From NCBI RefSeq assembly GCF_019703875.1, contig NZ_AP024110.1, positions 806,001 through 870,000 of the forward strand: 64,000 bases of DNA, written 5' to 3'. Below, piece by piece: positions 8,221 through 15,545 of the stretch. The notes under the pieces are model-generated. The model saw only the letters and a program-made list of their open reading frames with translations. It did no database searches and was not told where the DNA came from. The stretch is from Methyloradius palustris. GTDB lineage: Bacteria > Pseudomonadota > Gammaproteobacteria > Burkholderiales > Methylophilaceae. Made by a program: the position numbers and the translations under genes. Position 1 is the stretch's first letter. Every line of letters begins with the position of its first letter.

Positions 8221-9081
8221 ATGCAAAGCAGATTCACGCCGCAGGAACTCTATTACCGCCTCAATTGGCGTGCGCATGGCATCCACGCGGCAGCTCACCA
8301 GACAAGCAACCGTGGTAGCGGGCTGGATTTTTGTGGTTATGCACCTTTCTTGGATTATCCCAACCCTCGCAGGTTAGATCTACGTGCCAGTCTTCGCAGT
8401 ATTCCCCGTCAATATGTAGTGCGCAGCTATTACGAACGTGGCGCCGTGAATGTCTATGCGCTGGTCGATATGTCAAGCTCCATGCACTACACGGGCAATG
8501 CCGACAAACAAAAGCTGCTAGCCGATATTAGCGCTTCCATCGCCTGGTCAGCCAACCTTAGTGGCGATGCTTTCGGCTTGCTGGCAAGCGACGATAGTAT
8601 TCGCAACGATCTACATATTTATCCATCCAGACAACGTAATACCGCCCAGGAAACATTCAGCAAGCTTAGCAATGCCACGATCAACGATTTGCAAAGCGCA
8701 AAGGCTTTGCCTTTGGCGGCAGGGCAAGTCAGTCATCATCGGTCGCTGGTATTCCTGATTTCAGACTTTCACCTGGAAGCAGACCTGCTTAAACAAACGT
8801 TACGGACACTCTCTGCACATGATGTCGTGCCTGTGGTGTTGTGGGATAGCGCTGAATATGAAGATTTACCGAAGTGGGGATGGGCCAGAATCAGGGATAT
8901 GGAAAGTGGCCATGAACGTAGCCTGTTTCTGCGAAAAACAGTGACTCACAACATTCAGGCCAGCTATTTACAGCGCCGCAATCGACTTAAGGCCATGTGC
9001 AGGGAATATGGCCTGCGTAGCCCGTTTTTTGTTGGCAACACGTACTCGGCAGAAGCGCTTACCCGTCATTTACTGGGTTAA
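8221..9081 (+). CDS. mxaS: MxaS, DUF58-family protein with a VWA-like metal site
   Basis: A 286-aa cytoplasmic protein of the DUF58 family, the usual partner of MoxR ATPases. The N-terminal conserved block contains YAPFLDYPNPRRLDLR. A VWA-like MIDAS motif DMSSS has D83, S85 and S87. No signal peptide or membrane helix is seen. The position between mxaR and mxaA and the family match identify it as MxaS, needed for active methanol dehydrogenase. The 45-nt gap after mxaR and the 17-nt gap before mxaA fit one transcript. Confidence 0.9.
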   Translation: MQSRFTPQELYYRLNWRAHGIHAAAHQTSNRGSGLDFCGYAPFLDYPNPRRLDLRASLRSIPRQYVVRSYYERGAVNVYALVDMSSSMHYTGNADKQKLLADISASIAWSANLSGDAFGLLASDDSIRNDLHIYPSRQRNTAQETFSKLSNATINDLQSAKALPLAAGQVSHHRSLVFLISDFHLEADLLKQTLRTLSAHDVVPVVLWDSAEYEDLPKWGWARIRDMESGHERSLFLRKTVTHNIQASYLQRRNRLKAMCREYGLRSPFFVGNTYSAEALTRHLLG

Positions 9082-9098
9082 CCGAAAGATTAAATGCC

Positions 9099-10043
9099 AT
9101 GAAACATTTTTTATTTGTCTTGCTTTCAATGTCTTTAGTCACGGCTATGACTGGGTACGCTGAAGATTCTGTGAGCGAATTCAAACCACGAATACAAAGC
9201 CATCTCCGCGAGATTCATTACACAGTAGGTGATATTGCCTATCAAACCATCACCATTGAAACTCCACTGGGTTATCGTCTGGATACCAGCACACTGCCTA
9301 AAGTCAGCAGTCGTAGCGTAATCGAAGTGCGCGCAGTTCACTCGTCTTTTGAGGATATCCCAAGCGCCAAACCTCCCATGACCAGACATCGCTTGACCAT
9401 AGACTGGCAAGTATTCATGGCTTTGCGTGAAGTACGTACTATCCCGTTGCTAGATATTGATTTGCAGTTTTCAAAGGGCGACAAAGTGCTGCCTTTGCAT
9501 ATCGCCGCAAGCGAAGTCATCGTATCGCCCTTGCTGCCAACCAAAATGGACGAAGCGCATCTGGTGCCACAACCTGATGTGGCGCCTCGGCAGCTTACAT
9601 TACGGCCTTATATTTACACGCTTGTTGCAGGCGTTACTGGATTGTTGCTGAGTATGATATATCTCGCTTGGTATGCAGGCTGGATTCGCACGGGTTTCGA
9701 TACTGGACTGCCTTTCAGGCAAGCTTGGCAGAAAATTCGAAAGCTGCGTCGCACACTGCGCAAACAAGCTGATGCCAATCATCGGAAATCTGCAAACCAT
9801 GCCATCAGCCAATCAATGGTATTGCTGAGCCGTGCTTTTGATCAATATGCTGGGGCGGCGATTAGCTCGGAAAGTCTAGAACACCTGTTTAACCAGCACC
9901 CACATCTAGGCAAGCAGAAATTAGCCATCACGCAATTTTATGCCGATGCGCAACATGTATTTTTTGCAGGGAAAAACCCAAGCCATAGCTTGCAACAGCT
10001 TGAGAGGCTGGCTCGTCAACTCAGCAGGCAGCCAGCAGCATGA
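9099..10043 (+). CDS. mxaA: MxaA, calcium-insertion factor for methanol dehydrogenase
   Basis: A 314-aa protein with an N-terminal signal peptide (cleavage near GYAE), a periplasmic domain to about residue 165, one transmembrane helix at about 168-190 (near YIYTLVAGVTGLLLSMIYLA) and a basic cytoplasmic C-terminal part. In Methylobacterium, MxaA, MxaK and MxaL mutants make MDH lacking calcium, so this protein is assigned to calcium loading of MxaF. The stop overlaps the mxaC start (ATG at 10040), suggesting translational coupling. Confidence 0.88.
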   Translation: MKHFLFVLLSMSLVTAMTGYAEDSVSEFKPRIQSHLREIHYTVGDIAYQTITIETPLGYRLDTSTLPKVSSRSVIEVRAVHSSFEDIPSAKPPMTRHRLTIDWQVFMALREVRTIPLLDIDLQFSKGDKVLPLHIAASEVIVSPLLPTKMDEAHLVPQPDVAPRQLTLRPYIYTLVAGVTGLLLSMIYLAWYAGWIRTGFDTGLPFRQAWQKIRKLRRTLRKQADANHRKSANHAISQSMVLLSRAFDQYAGAAISSESLEHLFNQHPHLGKQKLAITQFYADAQHVFFAGKNPSHSLQQLERLARQLSRQPAA

Positions 10044-11089
10044 TGGATGTATTCAATCTGACCAGCCTTCTTAATCTGGTCAATTTCAACAATAACGACC
10101 TATTGCAAAATGCAGGATTCCAATCGCCATGGTTATTACTGCTGATATTACTGGCGCTTTTGCCATTGCTCATTCGAGGCCACAGCTATTTCCCTCATCC
10201 CTCGCTACTTCGATTACCCGAAGACAAATTATCCCGCTGGATAGCCCGTATATGGCGTGGCAGCGGCGCATTAGGCATTGCTGCCATTGCCATTGCCTTG
10301 GCTGGCCCTTACTGGGGAGAACAGCAGGTAGAAAAAATAGGCCGTGGCGCTCACGTCATGATAGTGCTAGACCGTAGTGCAAGCATGAATGAAGGCTTTG
10401 CCGATAAATCAGGTGATAAGAAAATCTCAAAAATGGCAGCTGCAAGATCAGTACTACAACAATTCGTTAAAGAGGGTCATGAGGACTTAGTCGGCATGGT
10501 GACTTTCAGCACCTCTCCCATACTGGTTGCCCCTCTGGGTGCAGATCGCGAAGTGGTGCAAGCCGCTTTAGCCGCCACCGAGGCTGGCGGCATGGGCTTT
10601 ACCGCAGTAGCGCGTGGTTTGGGCATGGCGCTGGATTATTTCGAGGGTAAGCCCGTGACGGGAGCGCGTGCCATTTTGCTGGTATCTGATGGCGGTGCGC
10701 ATCTTGATGTTAAAACGCAGGATCTGATACGCGATATGTTTAGACGCCAGAATGCAGAGTTGTACTGGATTTACCTGCGCTCTAACAATGGCGCCAGCCT
10801 AAACGATGTACCCACAGAAGAAAACGGCGGCGATGCTTATCCCGAGTATCAACTACATGAATATTTCAAAACGCTCAAAGTGCCTTACCACGCCTATGAG
10901 GCAGAAAATCCAGAAGCAGTTAGTACCGCCATGGCCGATATCGCCAAACTCAAAAATAAGCCAACCCGCTATCAGGAGGCTGTATCCAGGCAGGACTTGA
11001 GTGGTGCGTTCTACCTGATTGCCTGTTTGTGCGCATTCGTGCTGATGGCGCTACATTTAACTGAGGTGAAACAATGGCGCAGCATTTAA
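10040..11089 (+). CDS. mxaC: MxaC, membrane VWA-domain protein of methanol dehydrogenase maturation
   Basis: A 349-aa BatA-like protein. Hydrophobic segments at about 30-45 and 75-90 are followed by a VWA domain with MIDAS motif DRSAS (D111, S113, S115), and a C-terminal helix at about 320-342. The topology places the VWA domain in the periplasm, where it may help load metal into MDH. It overlaps mxaA at its start and mxaK at its end (11074-11089), typical of a tightly coupled operon. Confidence 0.88.
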   Translation: MMDVFNLTSLLNLVNFNNNDLLQNAGFQSPWLLLLILLALLPLLIRGHSYFPHPSLLRLPEDKLSRWIARIWRGSGALGIAAIAIALAGPYWGEQQVEKIGRGAHVMIVLDRSASMNEGFADKSGDKKISKMAAARSVLQQFVKEGHEDLVGMVTFSTSPILVAPLGADREVVQAALAATEAGGMGFTAVARGLGMALDYFEGKPVTGARAILLVSDGGAHLDVKTQDLIRDMFRRQNAELYWIYLRSNNGASLNDVPTEENGGDAYPEYQLHEYFKTLKVPYHAYEAENPEAVSTAMADIAKLKNKPTRYQEAVSRQDLSGAFYLIACLCAFVLMALHLTEVKQWRSI

Positions 11090-11655
11090 GTACTTTTATC
11101 CGTAAGCATCTGTTTAAAGCCAGCCTAATAGTCACGCTAGTTTCAGTCACAGCTATAGTCTGGAGCAGTATTGGGCTCTATCAGTCGCTGGATTACAACA
11201 AGCATCTGGCCAAAAAGTCCATGAGCCGCCAGACCAATAACTACGCCCTGTTGCTCAACGCCTCGCTGTATAACGACCACGGACAAGACAACAAGTCATT
11301 AAGCACTTACGCACAATTAGCGGCGAAGGGAGATACAAAGTTTGCAAAAATCGCCTACTTCAATAGTGGCAATAACTATTTAAGGCAGGCCACTGAGATG
11401 CTGGAGAAAGAAACGCTGATGGGCTGGGATACTGCAGGGCCACTGCTAGCACTCGCAAAAACCAGCTACCAGCACGCGCTGAATATTGATCCAACATGGT
11501 CTGAAGCAAAATATAACTTTGAGCTGGCCTTACGCCTGTCACCAGCCAACCACGGTCGCAAAGGCCCACATTCTTATGAGCGCGATGTGGATAGGCCAGA
11601 AGAGCGCCCTAGCGGTTGGCCATCCATCCCGGGCACTCCTCGTGGAATGCCATGA
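11074..11655 (+). CDS. mxaK: MxaK, membrane-anchored TPR-like protein for calcium insertion
   Basis: A 193-aa protein with an N-terminal transmembrane helix (about 14-33) and a periplasmic helical region with TPR-like pairs (NYALLLNASLYNDHGQDNKS and AKTSYQHALNIDPTWSEA). The C-terminus is Pro- and Gly-rich. MxaK is known from genetics to be needed for calcium incorporation into MDH. The start overlaps mxaC by 16 bp, and the stop forms an ATGA overlap with the preferred mxaL start. Confidence 0.85.
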   Translation: MAQHLSTFIRKHLFKASLIVTLVSVTAIVWSSIGLYQSLDYNKHLAKKSMSRQTNNYALLLNASLYNDHGQDNKSLSTYAQLAAKGDTKFAKIAYFNSGNNYLRQATEMLEKETLMGWDTAGPLLALAKTSYQHALNIDPTWSEAKYNFELALRLSPANHGRKGPHSYERDVDRPEERPSGWPSIPGTPRGMP

Positions 11656-12716
11656 GTACAGGTGTTAGCAAGTATCTTAAAGCCATACGAATTCGTCAGC
11701 ATTGGCTGCCAGACCTCAGGGGGTGTTTATTGGCAGCAGCTTTGCTGTTACTTGCCATCTGCCTTGCCAGCCCACATGCCACCCTACCAAGGCGCGTTTA
11801 CGACTGGTTTATTGTGCTGGACATTACCCAAAGTATGAATGTGCGCGATTACACAGATGAGCATAACAGCGGTCGCAACATCAGCCGTCTGGAGCTCGCC
11901 AAACAAGCTATCAGGCAAAGTCTGCGCAATCTGCCCTGTGGTTCGCAAGTAGCTCTGGGGCTATTCACCGAGCGCGAAACGCTGAATATCGTGCGCCCTC
12001 TGGAAGTGTGCACACATTTTTCCGCACTTGATCAAACGGTATCTCGCATGGATTGGCGCATGGCATGGGCTGCAGACTCATTTATCGCGCATGGAATCTA
12101 CAGCGCTATTGAGCAGGCGCCCAAGCTGGGTAAGCATATGCATATAGCGTTTATTACCGATGGCAATCAGGCGCCGCCAGTCAATGAGAAGTACATGCCT
12201 GCTTTCGTAGGCAAGCCTGGCAATGTTCAAGGCACTATTTTTGGCGCCGGCAAAACGGAGCTGAGCCCGATTCCCAAACTGGATGAGCATGACAATATCA
12301 CTGGCTACTGGGATCAAGAAGAGGTCATGCAGTTTGGTACGTTTGGTATGGCAGAGGTGCTTTCTGTGCTCGCCATGGAAGGCCACCAAGCCAGCAGGAA
12401 TGAGGGTCATAGTCCAGGTGCCGCTCTTTTGGAGAACGCCCATCTCTCTGGGGTGGATGAATCAAACCTGCAAAGGCTGAGCAAGACGACTGGACTGGAA
12501 TACAGCAAGCTGGATAGCTCCCATCAATTAGCTCAGCAACTCACAGCATCACGCATGGCAACGTGGCGCACAGCAGATACTGATTTGCGGCCATGGCTGG
12601 CAGTTCCAGCACTGATATTGCTCATTGCATTTTTTATCCCCGCTTGGGTTTTCAAATCAATCCAAGGCTATTTAATCGGCTTACCACTTCACTTAACCAG
12701 AAAGAAAGCATCATGA
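11652..12716 (+). CDS. mxaL: MxaL, membrane VWA-domain protein for calcium insertion
   Basis: A 354-aa protein with an N-terminal helix (about 25-42), a VWA domain and a C-terminal helix near 315-335. The MIDAS motif reads DITQS (D57, T59, S61), with Thr in place of the usual first Ser. The start at 11652 is preferred because it gives a 4-nt ATGA overlap with the mxaK stop, matching the mxaL-mxaD junction. An ATG at 11616 would give a hydrophilic 12-residue extension and a 40-nt overlap. It is one of the set MxaA-C-K-L that delivers calcium to MxaF. Confidence 0.86.
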   Translation: MSTGVSKYLKAIRIRQHWLPDLRGCLLAAALLLLAICLASPHATLPRRVYDWFIVLDITQSMNVRDYTDEHNSGRNISRLELAKQAIRQSLRNLPCGSQVALGLFTERETLNIVRPLEVCTHFSALDQTVSRMDWRMAWAADSFIAHGIYSAIEQAPKLGKHMHIAFITDGNQAPPVNEKYMPAFVGKPGNVQGTIFGAGKTELSPIPKLDEHDNITGYWDQEEVMQFGTFGMAEVLSVLAMEGHQASRNEGHSPGAALLENAHLSGVDESNLQRLSKTTGLEYSKLDSSHQLAQQLTASRMATWRTADTDLRPWLAVPALILLIAFFIPAWVFKSIQGYLIGLPLHLTRKKAS

Positions 12717-13231
12717 AACTAATCAGCACCATCACTACTGCCTTGTTAACTGCAACGATTGCAATCACGGCCCAGGCTCATGGTCCCACCCCTAGAAAAA
12801 CAGATGAGTCAGTACTCATTAAAACTAGCCCAGAAGCGATGTGGAAAAAGCTTTCAGCCGCTTGCAACATTGCGACTTGGCATCCTGATGTCGCTAAGTG
12901 CGAAATCATCAACGATACACAGCATAAAATTACTCTCAAAAATGGCAAAAGCATTACTGAAGAAATTGATGAGATTGCTGAAGCCGACCTTACGATTTCA
13001 TATCGGCTTGAAGGCGATATTGATGTAGAAGCATTACCTATCAGTTCACTGAATGGCAGAATCCGCCTCAAAGCAGAAGATGGCGGCGTACGCGTTACTT
13101 GGATAGCGCGTTATTACAGAGCCTTTACTGGCAATGAGCCACCTGAAGGCCAGGACGATGAAGCCGCACAAACAGCCATAGATCAGTTTGTTAAAACTGG
13201 GCTGGCTAATCTCGCGGCGACCAGCCAATAA
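12713..13231 (+). CDS. mxaD: MxaD, periplasmic SRPBCC-fold protein promoting MDH-cytochrome cL interaction
   Basis: A 172-aa protein with signal peptide (ending ITAQA-H23) and an SRPBCC/START-like domain containing SPEAMWKKLSAACNIATWHP. MxaD is reported to stimulate electron transfer from MDH to cytochrome cL. The start at 12713 is chosen because its ATGA overlaps the mxaL stop and begins a clear signal peptide; the longer open frame from 12593 lies inside mxaL. It is the last recognisable mxa gene of the operon here. Confidence 0.9.
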   Translation: MKLISTITTALLTATIAITAQAHGPTPRKTDESVLIKTSPEAMWKKLSAACNIATWHPDVAKCEIINDTQHKITLKNGKSITEEIDEIAEADLTISYRLEGDIDVEALPISSLNGRIRLKAEDGGVRVTWIARYYRAFTGNEPPEGQDDEAAQTAIDQFVKTGLANLAATSQ

Positions 13232-13249
13232 CAGTAGTATTGTCGCTAC

Positions 13250-13593
13250 ATGCAAAAAACAATACGTTCGATTATTTTCGCTACCTTATTCACCTTACCA
13301 CCAGCTTTACACGCTGTTGAAATGGCAAGCGATGAACCAGTAGCCAAAGTCAATTTGGTTGAATCTGAAGATGAACGATGCGTAGCAAATGATGGAAAAA
13401 TGATTTCGCTGCAAGCCGACAAGCTGACACAAACGCTTGTTGTATGGGTTGATGGGTTGATCGGTGGTTTATGGGTGTGAAGACTGCCGACCATACCAAG
13501 CACGTATTAAGCAATGGCCATGACAAATCAGAACTCGGCTGCTCTGCCACTTACTCAGGGCCACAAAGTTGGACTATTTACAGCGTAAAGTAA
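13250..13593 (+). pseudogene. Small secreted-protein gene after mxaD, frameshifted by an 8-bp tandem duplication
   Basis: The frame from ATG 13250 starts with a signal peptide (IFATLFTLPPALHA) and stops at TGA 13478-13480. The repeat TGGGTTGA, TGGGTTGA occupies 13445-13460. Removing one copy joins the first frame to a downstream open frame ending at TAA 13591-13593, and gives a coherent 111-aa protein running LVVWVDRWFMGVKTAD to SGPQSWTIYSVK. The gene is therefore probably broken, or the duplication is a sequencing error. The family was not recognised. Its place suggests a small mxa-linked periplasmic protein such as the poorly conserved mxaE or mxaH products, but no homology was established. 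Confidence 0.7.
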
Positions 13594-13773
13594 AGAGAAT
13601 TAATTAAGCTGGTATCCATTGGATTTAATGGCACATAAATAGTGCCGTTATTAATAAATTGTAACTATTTAATATAATCCAACATCAATTTATGATCAAA
13701 ATAAACCAATTATGGTTAGCTGTAACCGTTATTGGGGCTGCATAAGAACTCTTATCGTATGGGTTGTATGGTG

Positions 13774-13797
13774 TCTGATACTTTCAGTGGTATCAGA
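13774..13797. promoter_or_regulatory. Inverted repeat upstream of the PepSY gene, operator or weak terminator
   Basis: An 8-bp perfect stem TCTGATAC with GTATCAGA encloses an 8-base loop. It lies 55 bp before the PepSY protein start and about 180 bp after the mxa cluster. Only a weak T-rich stretch follows, so it may be an operator for the PepSY gene or a poor terminator of the mxa transcript. No other structure was noticed between 13594 and 13852. Confidence 0.35.
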
Positions 13798-13852
13798 TTT
13801 GCTTATTAAAATACGTAGTTTTCAATGATGAGCTAATCCATAAGGGGGTCTT

Positions 13853-14380
13853 ATGAAATATATCGCCATGAATGTTTGTTTTGCCGCATTAAGTATTGTT
13901 GCAACTAATGTAAATGCAGATGATTTTGCTTTTCCAAAAACCAAAGTCAGTATTGAGAAGTGTGTGCAGGCTGCCTGGAAGGTTCATCCTGGTGAGTTAG
14001 TCAAATCGGAGCTCAAGGTTGAAAAGAAAGTTCCAATCTATGAATTTGATATCAATGGTACGGATGGCAAGGAATGGGATGTAGAGTGCAACGCGCTTTC
14101 GGGAAAAATCACTGAAACGGAGGAAGAAGTAAAGAGTGCTGAAGATCCACTCTTTAAACCCAAGGTGAAAGTGTCTGAAGCTGAGGCTAAGAAAACTGCA
14201 TTAGCTGCTTACCCCGGTGAGATAGTTGAGATTGAATATGAAGTGGAGTCAGATGGTGCAGCCAGTTATGAATTTGATATCAAATTGAAAAATGGCAAAG
14301 AAATGAAGGTTGAAGTGGATGCCACTAGCGGCAAGATCGTAGAGGCTAGTTATGAGATATACCAGAGTGGCAAAGAGTGA
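13853..14380 (+). CDS. Periplasmic protein with two PepSY domains, lanpepsy-like candidate lanthanide-binding protein
   Basis: A 175-aa precursor with a signal peptide (cleavage near NVNA-D23) and two PepSY repeats, at about 32-90 and 108-169. Each contains a YEFDI strand and a later SGKI turn. The mature protein is rich in Glu and Asp. Lanpepsy of Methylobacillus flagellatus is a secreted protein of the same size with two PepSY domains that binds lanthanides, so this is a good candidate homolog by architecture and host type. Position between the mxa operon and a TonB receptor cluster supports a metal-related role. RBS AAGGGGG precedes the ATG, and a terminator follows at 14405-14430. Metal binding is inferred. 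Confidence 0.75.
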   Translation: MKYIAMNVCFAALSIVATNVNADDFAFPKTKVSIEKCVQAAWKVHPGELVKSELKVEKKVPIYEFDINGTDGKEWDVECNALSGKITETEEEVKSAEDPLFKPKVKVSEAEAKKTALAAYPGEIVEIEYEVESDGAASYEFDIKLKNGKEMKVEVDATSGKIVEASYEIYQSGKE

Positions 14381-14404
14381 TAGATTTTTAATATTGCCTT
14401 AAAT

Positions 14405-14430
14405 AAAAGCACTCTACACAGAGTGCTTTT
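14405..14430 (+). terminator. Rho-independent terminator after the PepSY gene, probably bidirectional
   Basis: A perfect 11-bp stem (AAAAGCACTCT with AGAGTGCTTTT) and ACAC loop. The A-run and T-run at the two ends make it usable from both strands, so it can also stop tonB transcription arriving on the minus strand from 14536. Confidence 0.85.
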
Positions 14431-14535
14431 ATATTATTGATATTCTGTAAAAAACGGTACATTGCTACTCGGTCAGAGGTCTATCGCTAATAGCGTAGTG
14501 CATACAACCTCAAGTGAAATTGCAAACAAGATAGT

Positions 14536-15309
14536 TCACTCCAGTTTAAACGACACTGGCACCAGAATATTAAACGTTTTGCTACGTAATGATGTTGGTG
14601 GTAAAGGGAAAGGTGAGGCCTTTCTCACCATCTCCAACGCTTGATTATCCAGGGACTCTCTATTGCTCGATTGATAGATACGGCAACTCAGCATGTTGCC
14701 ATTACCATCCAGTTGTAGCTCAAGAATCACTTCGCCTTCCCATCCTCGTCTTTGGGCAATCGCTGGATATTGCTTGTACTTTTCAATAGCGCGGGTGAGC
14801 AATGCGCCGTATTCATTACGCGCATCTTTTGTATCGGGTGGAGTGGGTGCAGGCTGGGGTTTAGATTCTTGAGCTACGGTAGTTTCGCTCGTGGTGGGTC
14901 TTGCGTCTTCCGTTGTTTGTGTTGTGGGCTTTGCTGATTCTGATGTGGTGGGAGTGCTCTGCTGGGGCTCAACGACTGCTGAAGGTGATGGCTCCTGCGA
15001 TGGCTTTTGTATGGTTGGTTGCTTTGTTAATGGTTTAGGCTTGATGACGTCGGGTACTGGCTGTGGCTGTTGTTCAGCTACAGGTTCAGGGTTGGGCGTG
15101 GTTTCCTTTGCTGTGGGCTGTATCGCCATGAACTCAACAGTCATCACCTTCTCAGCACTCGCTTTCTTAAAGTCCATTCTGGGTAATACAAAGGCCAGCA
15201 TGATGTGGAGTGAGACTGATAAGACAACCGCCCAATATAACGTGCTGTCACGTTCAGGTTGAACTTGTCTTTGTTGATTAAAGGCACGCGGTGAATAAGT
15301 TGCCAGCAC
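14536..15309 (-). CDS. tonB: TonB energy transducer
   Basis: A 257-aa TonB. An N-terminal helix (about 25-42) carries the S31-x3-H35 pattern that matches the ExbB/ExbD-contacting Ser and His of known TonB. A long Pro- and Gln-rich periplasmic spacer (about 60-155) follows, then a C-terminal TonB domain (about 165-257) with AQRRGWEGEVILELQLDG. It starts at GTG 15309, directly adjacent to the stop of the 72-aa gene, so translation is probably coupled. It closes the minus-strand operon fecI-fecR-receptor-small gene-tonB and should power that receptor. No exbB or exbD is present in the window. Confidence 0.92.
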   Translation of the reverse strand: MLATYSPRAFNQQRQVQPERDSTLYWAVVLSVSLHIMLAFVLPRMDFKKASAEKVMTVEFMAIQPTAKETTPNPEPVAEQQPQPVPDVIKPKPLTKQPTIQKPSQEPSPSAVVEPQQSTPTTSESAKPTTQTTEDARPTTSETTVAQESKPQPAPTPPDTKDARNEYGALLTRAIEKYKQYPAIAQRRGWEGEVILELQLDGNGNMLSCRIYQSSNRESLDNQALEMVRKASPFPLPPTSLRSKTFNILVPVSFKLE

Positions 15310-15528
15310 TTAATACTGCTCAAAGATACATAAGGTCTTTTCTGCATTAAAGCTTACTTTGAGCCCCACAGAAGATGCTAGCTGGTAGATACGCCTAACT
15401 AACTCATCCTCACTCAACACATCCCTCACCAGACTATTGCAATACACCACACAAAAACCTTCGGTTCTGACTTCCCGGACGATCAGGATGAGACTGGCAG
15501 GGCTGTTTTGTTCTGACTGAGTTTGCAT
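15310..15528 (-). CDS. 72-aa protein of unknown function between a TonB receptor and tonB
   Basis: A small soluble protein without signal peptide. It has central segment EGFCVVYCNSLVRDVLSEDE and ends in CIFEQY. Genuine coding is supported by a 17-nt gap after the receptor stop, purine-rich bases before its ATG, and direct adjacency of its TAA to the GTG of tonB. The family was not recognised. The location suggests a role tied to the receptor-TonB system, or a translational coupler for tonB. Confidence 0.65.
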   Translation of the reverse strand: MQTQSEQNSPASLILIVREVRTEGFCVVYCNSLVRDVLSEDELVRRIYQLASSVGLKVSFNAEKTLCIFEQY

Positions 15529-15545
15529 AATTCTCTAGCTTTGCT

